Shown here piece after piece: positions 18,050 to 27,388 of a stretch of 64,000 bases of DNA (within the stretch, counting starts at the first letter, position 1; each line of letters opens with the position of its first letter). The stretch comes from Fuerstiella sp041398845 (lineage in GTDB: Bacteria; Planctomycetota; Planctomycetia; Planctomycetales; Planctomycetaceae), in the NCBI GenBank assembly GCA_041398845.1, contig JAWKTZ010000013.1:161959-225958 (forward strand). The letters are read 5' to 3'. The notes beneath the pieces were generated by a model. It made no database searches. It saw only the letters and a list, made by a program, of their open reading frames with translations, and had not been told where the DNA came from. The translations under genes were made by a program, and so were the position numbers.

Positions 18050-19501
18050 TTACGCCAGAATCCCGTGGACGGGATCACCGTGGACATCGGTGAGGCGGAA
18101 GCGGCGGCCCTGATAGCGGAAGGTGAGTTGTTTATGGTCGATGCCGAGCAGGTGGAGCAGTGTGGCATGCAGGTCGTGAACCGACACTCCGTCCGCTGCC
18201 ACGTTGTAGCTCCAGTCGTCGGTTTCTCCATAGGTGATCCCCGGCCGGATGCCTCCTCCGGCCATCCACATGGTGAAACACCGAGGATGATGATCGCGGC
18301 CGAAGTTGGCAGACAGATGCCCCTGGCAATAATTCGTCCGACCGAATTCTCCGCCCCAGATCACCAGAGTATCTTCCAGCAATCCTCGCTGTTTCAGGTC
18401 CGTCACGAGCGCGGCCGATGCCTGATCGGTTTCCTGGCACTGCTTGCTGATGCCGCCGGGCAGACGGCCGTGCTGATCCCAGCCAGGGTGGTATAACTGA
18501 ATGAAACGAACACCCTGTTCGCACAGTCGTCGAGCGAGAAGACAGTTGGCAGCGAATGTGCCGGGTGTTCTCGCATCCGGGCCGTACAGGTCGAAGATAT
18601 GATCCGGTTCTGACGACACGTTGGTGACATCCGGAATCGACGTCTGCATGCGAAATGCCAGTTCGTGCTGAGCGATCTGAGTTTCCAGAACCGGGTCCGA
18701 TCCGTCGGCCAACTGATTTCGATGCAGTTGCTGCAGAGCGTCCAGCATGCGACGTTTGCCATCTCCATCCAGTCCGGCGGGATTGTTCACATACAACACC
18801 GGTTCGTCGCCGGCTCGAAACTGAACTCCCTGATGCTTCGACGGCAGAAAGCCGCTGCCCCACAGACGCGAGACCAGAGGCTGTCCGCCTTTGTCTTTGG
18901 TGACCATCACCACAAACGCGGGCAGATTGCTGTTTTCGGTTCCCAGACCGTAATCCAGCCATGCCCCCATGCTCGGTCGACCCGGAAACTGACTGCCGGT
19001 CTGCATGAAGGTGACTCCGGGACCGTGGTTGATTGCCGGAGTATTCATGGATTTGACAAAGCACAGATCGTCGACAATGTTCGCTGTATGAGGCAGACGA
19101 TCACTCACCCATGCTCCGCAGTCACCATGTCGGGCGAACGGAAACGGACAGCCGACCAGCGGCAAGGTGGCCTGATTGCCGCTCATCGCAGTCAGCCGCT
19201 GCCCCATCCGAACTTCGGCCGGAAGTTCTTGCCCTTGCTTCTGGTTCAGCAGAGGTTTGTAGTCGAACAGATCAATCTGTGACGGGCCGCCGCTCTGAAA
19301 CAGATAGATCACTCGCCTGGCTTTCGGTCGCTGCAACGGCTGATCTGTGCGGTCCGCCGCCGTGGACGTCTGCCCGGCCAGAAGATCGGCCAGAGCAATC
19401 CCGCCGAAGCCCATGCCGAACTGCTGCAGTACCTCGCGTCGCGGCAGACGGCCCGCGGCAGAACCGTCGGTCTCATGACACAATGTTGGTCGGTGTTTCA
19501 T
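18050..19501 (-). CDS. DUF1501 protein with Tat signal, second copy
   Basis: A 483-residue paralogue of the protein at 16572-18026. The Tat motif is LPRREVLQQFGMGFGG. Conserved blocks are LFQSGGPSQIDLFDYKP, NHGPGVTFMQTGSQFPGRPS, WDQHGRLPGG, VIWGGEFGRTNY and GRDHHPRCFTMWMAGGG. It follows the DUF1549/DUF1553 gene 19506-22607 by only four bases on the same strand. The two DUF1501 genes converge with a 23-base gap, so the region is a tail-to-tail duplication of the same two-gene operon type. Confidence 0.93.
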   Translation of the reverse strand: MKHRPTLCHETDGSAAGRLPRREVLQQFGMGFGGIALADLLAGQTSTAADRTDQPLQRPKARRVIYLFQSGGPSQIDLFDYKPLLNQKQGQELPAEVRMGQRLTAMSGNQATLPLVGCPFPFARHGDCGAWVSDRLPHTANIVDDLCFVKSMNTPAINHGPGVTFMQTGSQFPGRPSMGAWLDYGLGTENSNLPAFVVMVTKDKGGQPLVSRLWGSGFLPSKHQGVQFRAGDEPVLYVNNPAGLDGDGKRRMLDALQQLHRNQLADGSDPVLETQIAQHELAFRMQTSIPDVTNVSSEPDHIFDLYGPDARTPGTFAANCLLARRLCEQGVRFIQLYHPGWDQHGRLPGGISKQCQETDQASAALVTDLKQRGLLEDTLVIWGGEFGRTNYCQGHLSANFGRDHHPRCFTMWMAGGGIRPGITYGETDDWSYNVAADGVSVHDLHATLLHLLGIDHKQLTFRYQGRRFRLTDVHGDPVHGILA

Positions 19502-19505
19502 GTTG

Positions 19506-22500
19506 TTACCGTTTCATCAGACATTCGTCGAACGCCAGCAGAGCATTGGCGACGCTGCAAAACGCTGCCAGTCGGCCGGGTTGGTTGGTGGAAATCGGAG
19601 TCGCACCGACGCCGAGATACTCTGCGGCGGCGTCCGGATGGTGATCGAAGTGTGAACGCTGAGCGGTGTAGAGATTCCGCAGAATGGATTGTTCGGAATC
19701 TGCCGGACGGCGACTGGTCAACAGTCGAAACATGTCCGAAACGATGGCGTCATCGTCGTCGCCGTGCTGATCGATCAGACGCTGCGAAAGGGCTCGAGCG
19801 GCTTCCACAAACTGCGGGCTGTTCATCACCACCAGCGACTGCAGCGGAGACGCCGTGCGTTCCCGTTTGACTCGACACACGTCGCGTGCGGAGGCATCCA
19901 GCGTCATCATCATTGGCGCTGGAGCGGTGCGTTTCCAGTAGGTGTACAGACTGCGGCGGTACAGGCCCGGGCCTTTATCCGGAGTTGACGGTTTGAATGA
20001 CGCGGACAGTTCGTAAGGATGAACGGGAGGCCCGCCGATCTGACGCTGCAGCAGTCCGCTCACCGCCAGAGCATTGTCGCGCAGCATTTCTGCACTGAGT
20101 CGGAAGACGGGCGCATGACTCAGGAACGCGTTTTCCGGATCGATGCGAAGCTGGTCAGCCGTGGCGCGGCTGCTTTGCTGATAGGTGGCGGACATCAGAA
20201 TCTGTTTCAGAAAACGCTTCACGTCCCAGTGGTGATCGCGAAAGTCGGCCGCGAGCCAGTCCAGCAGGCGAGGATGAGACGGCGGCATTCCCTGACTGCC
20301 GAAGTCTTCCGGAGACCTCACCAGACCGTGTCCAAAACACATCTGCCAGAATCGATTCACGGCAACTCGGGCGGTCAGCGGATGCTGAGGCGACGTGAGC
20401 CATTGCGCCAGCCCCAGACGATTTCGCGGAACAGATTCGTCCATCGGCAACAGCCATGCGGGGATCTGAGCCGAAACTTCTTCACCGGGGGCATCGTAGG
20501 CTCCGCGATTCAGCACGTGTGTGGTCCGGCGGGTGTCGTGGTCCTTCATCACCATGATCTCCTGGACGCTGTCCTGCAGCCGACACAGGGCTTCACGAGC
20601 GGTCTGCACGTTCTGGAGCTGCTGCTGATACTCGGCATCAGCGACGACCGCTGCAAACTGCACCAGTTCGGGCGACGGCTCGGCAGCAGCCAGTGATTCC
20701 GTCAGCGCAGTTCCGTTGAACGTGTGGCGGATTTCCACTGGTGTCAGTTCACGTTCAAAGACGCGGAAGTCATCGATCAATCCTCGAGCAAACCCGATGT
20801 CGCGAAAGCGTTCGCCGATGGTGATCGTGTCGCCGCCTCCGCCCGTGATGTTGCGTGTGAGATTGTCACGTACAACGGTGGTGGCAAAAGCTTCGCCATT
20901 GAGCCACAGCTTCAGTCCGGCGGCCGAACTGGAGCCGTCATAGGTCATCGTCACATGAACCCACTGATCAATGGGCAGCGGAGTGACGGACTGGATTCGA
21001 ATCGCATTGCCCGGCCAGAAGTGAATCAGCGCGGCACTCAGGCGGCCGTCTTCGATCAGCAGTTCGTAGCCCCGACTTCCGGCGTCTGTCCATGCTCGCG
21101 AGCGGTGAAAAACCACGCTGCGTTCGAAGGCTTTGGGAGACTTCATCCATGTGGCAATGGTGAATGGCTGCCAGCGAGCAAAGTTGCCGACCTTGACGTC
21201 AATGCCGTGATCGCCGGTGAGCTGGACGGCCCGGCCTTTTGGTGAATCCACCAGAGTATTGGCCGAATACTGACCTTCGTCAAAAGCCAGAATGGCGACC
21301 TGGCCGGGGAGTTCCTTCCCATCAGCAGGCTGTTCCTGTTTTCGAAACGCAGCCATGACGGCATCGCGGCGAGCTTCATCGTGCAGTCGGCGCTGAACTT
21401 TTGCCAGAGCGGCTTCGGCAGTGGCCACGTCTGTGCGAGCGGCCGCAAGCTGCTGTTCCTGCGATTCCGTCGGCAGCGCCAGAGTGGGCGTGGGGACGGA
21501 ACTGGTGAAGTAGGAATACAGACCCGCTTCATCAATGTTGTTGAAGAACGAGTAAAGCTGGTAGTACTCTTTCTGAGTCATCGGGTCGTACTTGTGGTCG
21601 TGGCAGCGAGCACATTCGAACGTCAGTCCCAGAAACGCGGTGGCGGTTGTCTGAGTTCGATCGGCCACATACTCGACTCGGAATTCTTCCGGAACACTGC
21701 CGCCTTCCACCTTCTGAGGATGCAGTCGGTTGAACGTGGTCGCAAGAATCTGGTCTCGCGTGGCATTCGGCAGCAGATCGCCGGCAAGTTGTTCGGTGAT
21801 GAAGCGGTTGTAGGGCATATTGTTGTTGAACGCTTTGATGACCCAGTCGCGCCACGGCCAGACAAAGCGATCACGATCCACCTGATAGCCATAGGTGTCG
21901 CTGTAACGAGCGACATCGAGCCAGTCTGCCGTCATGCGTTCCCCGAACTGCTCGGAACTCAACAGACGATCGATCACCGCTTCGAACGCACCCGGCGACT
22001 CATCCGCCAGAAACGCATCAATGTGTTCCAGTGAAGGAGGAAGTCCGGTCAGATCAAAGGTGGCGCGACGGATCAGTCGCTCCTTCGTTGCCATTTCATT
22101 CTGAGCGAGCCCGTTCTGTTCCTGCCTGGCCACGATAAAGCGATCGATTGCGTTTCGGCACCAATCGATGTTGCCGACATCGGGGACAGGCGGCTTCACG
22201 ATGGGTTCGAATGCCCAGTGTCCCTGCCATCCGGCTCCGTCCGCCACCCACTGCTGCAGCAGGTGTTTCTCATCGGCATTCAATGACAGCCCGGACGTCG
22301 GCGGCGGCATTTTGATGTCGGGGTCGTCGGACAGGATGCGGCGGATGAGTTCACTGTCCTGAGGTCGACCGGGTACGACGGCGGATCGGCTGGCATCGGA
22401 CTGCAGTGGTCCCTTGATGTCGGCTTCGGAATCCAGTCGCAGGTCGGCTTCTCGCGTCGTCGCGTCCGGACCGTGACACAGCACACAGCGATCCGACAAC

Positions 22501-22607
22501 AATCCTTTGACGTGCAGAGCAAAGTCAAGCTGAGCCTCATCGGCCGAAATGCTCGACGAGAACAGGCAGACGACAATCGCCAGGCAGCGGCGAACCAGTC
22601 GGGACAT
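19506..22607 (-). CDS. Planctomycete cytochrome-like protein (PSCyt1-DUF1549-LamG-DUF1553), second copy
   Basis: A protein of about 1033 residues. ATG 22607 gives a clean signal peptide (SRLVRRCLAIVVCLFSSSIS followed by ADE). ATG 22628 is the alternative, and the frame stays open up to 22757. The haem motif is CVLCHGPDATTREADLRLDS. DUF1549 follows (NAIDRFIVARQEQNGLA; DWLDVARYSDTYGYQVD), then a LamG/ConA-like domain (VAILAFDEGQYSANTLVDS ... IDDFRVFERELTPVEI). The DUF1553 domain has NRGAYDAPGEEVSAQIP and FGHGLVRSPEDFGSQG. It is the partner of the DUF1501 gene immediately downstream. The function is unknown. Confidence 0.9.
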   Translation of the reverse strand: MSRLVRRCLAIVVCLFSSSISADEAQLDFALHVKGLLSDRCVLCHGPDATTREADLRLDSEADIKGPLQSDASRSAVVPGRPQDSELIRRILSDDPDIKMPPPTSGLSLNADEKHLLQQWVADGAGWQGHWAFEPIVKPPVPDVGNIDWCRNAIDRFIVARQEQNGLAQNEMATKERLIRRATFDLTGLPPSLEHIDAFLADESPGAFEAVIDRLLSSEQFGERMTADWLDVARYSDTYGYQVDRDRFVWPWRDWVIKAFNNNMPYNRFITEQLAGDLLPNATRDQILATTFNRLHPQKVEGGSVPEEFRVEYVADRTQTTATAFLGLTFECARCHDHKYDPMTQKEYYQLYSFFNNIDEAGLYSYFTSSVPTPTLALPTESQEQQLAAARTDVATAEAALAKVQRRLHDEARRDAVMAAFRKQEQPADGKELPGQVAILAFDEGQYSANTLVDSPKGRAVQLTGDHGIDVKVGNFARWQPFTIATWMKSPKAFERSVVFHRSRAWTDAGSRGYELLIEDGRLSAALIHFWPGNAIRIQSVTPLPIDQWVHVTMTYDGSSSAAGLKLWLNGEAFATTVVRDNLTRNITGGGGDTITIGERFRDIGFARGLIDDFRVFERELTPVEIRHTFNGTALTESLAAAEPSPELVQFAAVVADAEYQQQLQNVQTAREALCRLQDSVQEIMVMKDHDTRRTTHVLNRGAYDAPGEEVSAQIPAWLLPMDESVPRNRLGLAQWLTSPQHPLTARVAVNRFWQMCFGHGLVRSPEDFGSQGMPPSHPRLLDWLAADFRDHHWDVKRFLKQILMSATYQQSSRATADQLRIDPENAFLSHAPVFRLSAEMLRDNALAVSGLLQRQIGGPPVHPYELSASFKPSTPDKGPGLYRRSLYTYWKRTAPAPMMMTLDASARDVCRVKRERTASPLQSLVVMNSPQFVEAARALSQRLIDQHGDDDDAIVSDMFRLLTSRRPADSEQSILRNLYTAQRSHFDHHPDAAAEYLGVGATPISTNQPGRLAAFCSVANALLAFDECLMKR

Positions 22608-22783
22608 CGTTTCGGGCAGGAAAATCATTGGCAGGATGCATTCGGGGAAGGGAATCGGGCAGGCTGCCCATTCTAACAGCGAACGACCGGATGCAACAAT
22701 TCTGAAGAAATGTGTACGAAAACGCGGGACGGAGGTCACTATTGAGGAGTCCCCCAAAAAACTCAGATTCAGATGGCATTCCC

Positions 22784-25006
22784 ATGAGACTCACCCTTCG
22801 TACATTGCTGGCTTATCTGGACGATCGTTTGCCACCGGCGAACGCACGCGAACTGGGAGTCAAGATCAAGGAAAGTCCGTTTGCGATGGAGCTGGCTGAT
22901 CGCATCAAGGATGTGGTGCGGCGACGGCGTCTGGCCTCGGATGCTCCCAACCAGAGGCACATTGAAGCGAATCTGGTGGCGGAATATCTGGACGATCAGT
23001 TGACCCCGGAACTGGTGGCTCTGATTGAAAAAGAAGTGCTGGCGTCGGATCACAGTCTGGCTGAGGTTGCGGCGGGACATCAGATTCTGGGACTGATTAA
23101 CGATCCGGTTGAAATCGGCGATGCGTTGAAGCAGCGACTGTACAAGCTGGACCCGACCATCGGCGTGGACACCAGGTCGGAATCACAACCGACCGTTCAG
23201 GACGAAGCGGCCACCGCATGGCAGCCTCTGGCACCTCAACAGGTTCCTCAGAAACGTTCGCCGATGCCGTTGCTGCTGGTCATGGTGCTGGGCTGGCTGG
23301 TGTTGCTGTTCACGGATTCCGACCTGTTCCGACGCGATTCATCCGGCGCAAAGGACACCGTGGCGGAAAACAACGCAGCAGCCGAACCAAACGACGTGGC
23401 TGGTGCTGGTGCTGGTGCTGGTGCTGCTGGTGCTGGTGCTGGTGCTGGTGGAAGGGCGGCAAAGACGGCCCCCGCAGACACCGGAGTTGATGTTGCGGAC
23501 GCGGCTGTTCCCAACATTGATGCGGTTGTGCCAAACACCGCGAAGCCGCCGGTGGTGAGTCCTCCGGCAAACGGTTCATCAAAGCCGCTGGTGCCCAATC
23601 CGACCAACCCGGCGGTGGTTGACGCCAACAGTACGGCTCCGGCGGACCCGGCTGCTCCGGAAAAGCCGACGGCGGACGCTGCGGTTGCCGACACAGGAAA
23701 CATGAAACCGCCGGCGGCGACAGACGCAGCCGCCACAACGCCCGATGTCGTCCGTCCGGCGGCCGGGAATCAGGCCGCGTTGCCCGCCTTTCTGGAACTG
23801 CGTGACAGCAATCAGATGATTCTTCTGTTTGACCGCAAGTCGCGATCGTGGGTCTGGGGTGTCACTCCGGAGACCAATCCGCACGATGACTGGAGCGTTC
23901 GGCTGAATCAGGATGTCGCTGCTGTGCCGGATCCTTTTTCGGTCCAGATCGTTGGGCGACATGCCGGCTGGACGGCGATGGTGCAGGGGCCCGCCCTGTT
24001 TCGTTCCTTGAGCGATGATCAGTCGGGCCTGGAATTGATCGAAGGCCGCATCGTCCTGCAGAAAGACGCCGCCGGTGCCGCAGAATCGCCGGCCGACTTT
24101 CTTCTGCGAGTTCACGGAAGGACGTTTGTCATTCCCGTACCGGCTCAGCAGAAGCGGATCGGCATTACTGTGACTCCACTGCCACCGGCATTCGCACCGC
24201 CAGCGGGCGATGCGGAAGACGGCACGATCACAGACTTCGATCTGCTGCCGTTGAACAGCCCCAGCCTGGTGTCGATCTCTGCGGCCGACACGGACGTGCG
24301 AGTGTCCACGGCGGGCATGGAAGAGCCGGCCGTCATTGCTGAAGGACAACGCTGGATGTGGAACACCGCCGCCAATGCTCCGGTGGAAGCTCCGCCCGGG
24401 AGCACGATTGCTCCGGCCGAATGGGTCTTCGAAGCCACTCAGGACAAACCGGATTCCACACGGGAACTCATGGCCGAAGCGGCTCGCGATCTGCGTGCTG
24501 AAGCGTCGATCAGCAATGCGGCGGCCGCCGTGAGCCAGAATCGAAATCCTCAACTGGCCGCTTATGCGGTGCGACTGGCCGCGTTGACTCGCAATGTCGA
24601 ACAACTGACTTCGCTGCTGCTGCAGTCAAAGGAAGAAGTGGTCCGGCAGGAGGCGATTGTGGGGCTGCGCCGCATCCTGATTCAGTCTCCTGTGGGGCAG
24701 GCACAGGTCGCGAAAGCTCTGGAGAACCGTCTTTCAGAAATGGAAATGGGGGATGCCCTGAAACTGCTGGCCGGAGTCACGCGAACAGCGGCGGAAGACC
24801 GCACCACCAGCGCATGGCTGTTAAACATGCTCAACAGCAATCGTGAAGCTCTGCGTGAGATGGCGATTTCAAACCTTGAAGAACTCACCGGCGAACGCAA
24901 CGGCTTCTTTGCCTCAGACGACGCCGGCCGCCGTTCTGCTGCCATTCGCCGCTGGGAACGTTATGTCGAACGCAACGATGGTCGTATCATCAGGCCTCCG
25001 CAGTAG
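22784..25006 (+). CDS. Single-span membrane protein with Gly-Ala repeat and Ala/Pro-rich linker
   Basis: A 740-residue protein with no recognised catalytic domain. The cytoplasmic N-terminus (about 160 residues, RLTLRTLLAYLDDRLPPANA ... VAEYLDDQLTPELVALIEKE) resembles planctomycete anti-sigma-like leaders. One transmembrane helix is at PLLLVMVLGWLVLLFTDSDL. A GAGAGAGAAGAGAGAGG tract encoded by GGTGCT repeats (23399-23452) follows, then a long Pro/Ala linker, then a beta-rich extracytoplasmic domain and a C-terminal helical part resembling HEAT repeats (NPQLAAYAVRLAALTRNVEQ). ATG 22784 is preferred because the upstream in-frame extension overlaps the promoter of the divergent gene. The GGTGCT tract is likely to vary in length by slippage. 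Confidence 0.75.
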   Translation: MRLTLRTLLAYLDDRLPPANARELGVKIKESPFAMELADRIKDVVRRRRLASDAPNQRHIEANLVAEYLDDQLTPELVALIEKEVLASDHSLAEVAAGHQILGLINDPVEIGDALKQRLYKLDPTIGVDTRSESQPTVQDEAATAWQPLAPQQVPQKRSPMPLLLVMVLGWLVLLFTDSDLFRRDSSGAKDTVAENNAAAEPNDVAGAGAGAGAAGAGAGAGGRAAKTAPADTGVDVADAAVPNIDAVVPNTAKPPVVSPPANGSSKPLVPNPTNPAVVDANSTAPADPAAPEKPTADAAVADTGNMKPPAATDAAATTPDVVRPAAGNQAALPAFLELRDSNQMILLFDRKSRSWVWGVTPETNPHDDWSVRLNQDVAAVPDPFSVQIVGRHAGWTAMVQGPALFRSLSDDQSGLELIEGRIVLQKDAAGAAESPADFLLRVHGRTFVIPVPAQQKRIGITVTPLPPAFAPPAGDAEDGTITDFDLLPLNSPSLVSISAADTDVRVSTAGMEEPAVIAEGQRWMWNTAANAPVEAPPGSTIAPAEWVFEATQDKPDSTRELMAEAARDLRAEASISNAAAAVSQNRNPQLAAYAVRLAALTRNVEQLTSLLLQSKEEVVRQEAIVGLRRILIQSPVGQAQVAKALENRLSEMEMGDALKLLAGVTRTAAEDRTTSAWLLNMLNSNREALREMAISNLEELTGERNGFFASDDAGRRSAAIRRWERYVERNDGRIIRPPQ

Positions 25007-25063
25007 ATGGCTGAGACTGTTTCCGATTGCCTCTACTGGTGACGCCCCGAAAGACGTTGGCTT

Positions 25064-27328
25064 GTGATTGAATCCACGCTGTCCGGTCCTCAGGACCGCT
25101 CTTTGTTTTCCCTGTCCACCCTGCCGCGCGATCTGGTGTCGGGCAGCGTTGTCTTCCTTGTGGCGCTGCCGTTGTGTCTGGGAATTGCTCTGGCGTCGGG
25201 AGCACCGTTGTTCTCGGGATTGCTGGCGGGAATCATCGGCGGGATCGTTGTGGGATCCATCAGTGGATCGCATACCAGCGTCAGTGGTCCTGCGGCCGGA
25301 TTGACGGCGATTGTGGCCGCTCAGATCACTCAGTTGGGATCGTTTGAAGCCTTACTGCTGGCGGTGCTGGTGGCCGGAGTTCTGCAGATTGGTTTCGGAG
25401 TGGTTCGGGCCGGAGCGTTATCAGCCTTCTTCCCGTCCAGCGTGATCAAGGGGTTGCTGGCGGCGATCGGAGTCATCCTGATTCTGAAACAGATCCCGCA
25501 TCTGCTGGGGCACGATTCGGACCCGGAAGGCGAGATGTCGTTTGCACAACCTGACCAGGAAACCACGTTCTCGGAACTGGGCCGCATTCTGATGGGAGAA
25601 GTCCATGCGGGCGCGATTGTGGTGGGGCTGGTTTCCATTGGGGTGCTGGTTTTGTGGGGCCGCTGGCGTCCGTTGCGAACGTCGTTGATCCCCGGGCCGC
25701 TGGTGGTGGTGCTGCTGGGAGTTGCCATCAATCTTCTGTTTCAACGCTGGGGCGGTCCGTGGCTGATCGAAGCCAGCCATCTGGTTCAGGTTCCGGTGGC
25801 GACCACCGCTTCCCAGTTCGCCGGTTTTCTGCAGCAGCCCGACTTTGCTCAATGGAGCAACCCGGCCATCTATGTCGGTGCCGTCACCATTGCTCTGGTG
25901 GCTTCGCTGGAAACGCTGCTGAATCTGGAAGCGGTTGACAAGCTTGATTTGAAGAAGCGCGATTCCCTTCCCAGCCGGGAACTGATCGCTCAGGGGTGCG
26001 GCAACATGATGTGCGGTCTGGTTGGTGGCCTGCCCGTGACGTCGGTGATTGTCCGCAGCTCAGTGAACGTGAATGCCGGAGGCCAGACAAAGCTCGCCGC
26101 TGTGTGGCATGGCGTTCTGCTGTTGGTCTGCGTGGCGTTTTTGCCGACCTATCTGAATATGATTCCGCTGTCGGCGCTGGCCGCCATCCTGCTGGTCACG
26201 GGAATCAAGCTGGCCAGCCCCAAACTGTTTCGACAGATGTGGGCGGGAGGCCGCTATCAGTTCATCCCGTTTATCGTGACGTTGATTTCCATCATTCGGA
26301 CGGACCTGCTGATTGGTGTCCTGATTGGTCTGGCCGTGAGCATCATGTTCATTCTGGTCAGTAATCTCCGGCGGCCCGTACGACGACTGGTCGAAAGCCG
26401 ACTGGGCGGTGACGTGACGTATGTGGAACTCGCCAACCAGGTCACATTTCTGAATCGCGCGGCCATTGACCGAATTCTGAAGAAGGCCCGGCCGGGGTCG
26501 CAGTTGCTGATCGACGCAACTCATACGGACTTCATCGACCCCGATGTCCTGGCTCTGATTCGCGAATTCAGTGACACCGTCGCGCCGGCACGACAGGTGA
26601 ATGTCAACCTGCGAGGCTTTGCTGAGCGATTTGGAATGCAGGATCAGGTGCAGTTTGCCGACTACACCACAGCTCAGTTGCAGGATCAGGTGACTCCTGA
26701 TCAGGTGCTGGAGATTCTGAAGGAAGGCAATCGTCGGTTCTGTTCCGGCAACCGGCTGTCCCGGGACTTCGGGCGTCAGGTGATGGCAACGGCGGCGGGG
26801 CAGACACCGCTGGCCGTCATACTAAGCTGCATCGATTCGCGGGTTCCTGCGGAACTGGTGTTTGACCTGGGCATTGGCGACATCTTCAGCGTGAGAGTTG
26901 CCGGGAATGTGATTGGCACCAAGTCTCTGGGAAGCATGGAATACGGCGTGCGTGTGGCCGGAGTCAAACTGGTGCTGGTGCTGGGGCACACGCGTTGCGG
27001 AGCAGTGACATCGTCCGTGGGCCTGGTCTGCAGTCAGCAGGGTGCCATGCAGACCACCGGGTGCGAACACCTGCAGCCGATCGTCAATGAAATTGCGGTC
27101 AGTGTTCAGCAGAGTGCCGGCTGTGATTTCGACCGGTTGTCTGTTGCCGAACAGGAAGCGTTTGTTGACCTGACAGCACGTCGCAACGTCCAGCACACCG
27201 TCGAGCAGATTCTGGAACGCAGCACGGTGATTCGCAGTGCGGTGGAAGCCGGCAGGATCTGTCTGGCTGGAGCCATGTATGATGTGAAGAGTGGTGAGAT
27301 TGAGTTTCTGGAGCAGCCGGCGACTTGA
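25064..27328 (+). CDS. SulP-family anion transporter fused to beta-carbonic anhydrase
   Basis: A 754-residue fusion. Residues 1-440 form the SulP membrane domain (DLVSGSVVFLVALPLCLGIA, SGSHTSVSGPAAGLTAIV, GLPVTSVIVRSSVNVNAGGQ). A STAS-like domain follows (about 440-540, LLIDATHTDFIDPDVLALI). From about residue 545 comes a beta-carbonic anhydrase with zinc ligands in CIDSRVPAE (Cys near 589, with its Asp-Arg pair) and GHTRCGAV (His and Cys near 642). The likely function is bicarbonate uptake coupled to CO2/HCO3- interconversion. The start is GTG 25064, with GAAAG about ten bases upstream. The cation:proton antiporter follows closely, suggesting a joint role in inorganic carbon or pH balance. 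Confidence 0.93.
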   Translation: MIESTLSGPQDRSLFSLSTLPRDLVSGSVVFLVALPLCLGIALASGAPLFSGLLAGIIGGIVVGSISGSHTSVSGPAAGLTAIVAAQITQLGSFEALLLAVLVAGVLQIGFGVVRAGALSAFFPSSVIKGLLAAIGVILILKQIPHLLGHDSDPEGEMSFAQPDQETTFSELGRILMGEVHAGAIVVGLVSIGVLVLWGRWRPLRTSLIPGPLVVVLLGVAINLLFQRWGGPWLIEASHLVQVPVATTASQFAGFLQQPDFAQWSNPAIYVGAVTIALVASLETLLNLEAVDKLDLKKRDSLPSRELIAQGCGNMMCGLVGGLPVTSVIVRSSVNVNAGGQTKLAAVWHGVLLLVCVAFLPTYLNMIPLSALAAILLVTGIKLASPKLFRQMWAGGRYQFIPFIVTLISIIRTDLLIGVLIGLAVSIMFILVSNLRRPVRRLVESRLGGDVTYVELANQVTFLNRAAIDRILKKARPGSQLLIDATHTDFIDPDVLALIREFSDTVAPARQVNVNLRGFAERFGMQDQVQFADYTTAQLQDQVTPDQVLEILKEGNRRFCSGNRLSRDFGRQVMATAAGQTPLAVILSCIDSRVPAELVFDLGIGDIFSVRVAGNVIGTKSLGSMEYGVRVAGVKLVLVLGHTRCGAVTSSVGLVCSQQGAMQTTGCEHLQPIVNEIAVSVQQSAGCDFDRLSVAEQEAFVDLTARRNVQHTVEQILERSTVIRSAVEAGRICLAGAMYDVKSGEIEFLEQPAT

Positions 27329-27388
27329 GTGGGACCGCCGTTTCAACGATACTCTGTCCTTCCAGTCCCCGCACCTTCTGAGACACCT

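Noticed and set aside
22203..22216. GGTTCGAAT resembling a tRNA T-loop
   Set aside because: It lies inside the DUF1549 coding sequence with no cloverleaf around it.
23248..23738. Antisense Ala/Pro-rich frames over the Gly-Ala repeat
   Set aside because: Low-complexity shadows of the GGTGCT repeat and the Ala/Pro linker of the real gene.
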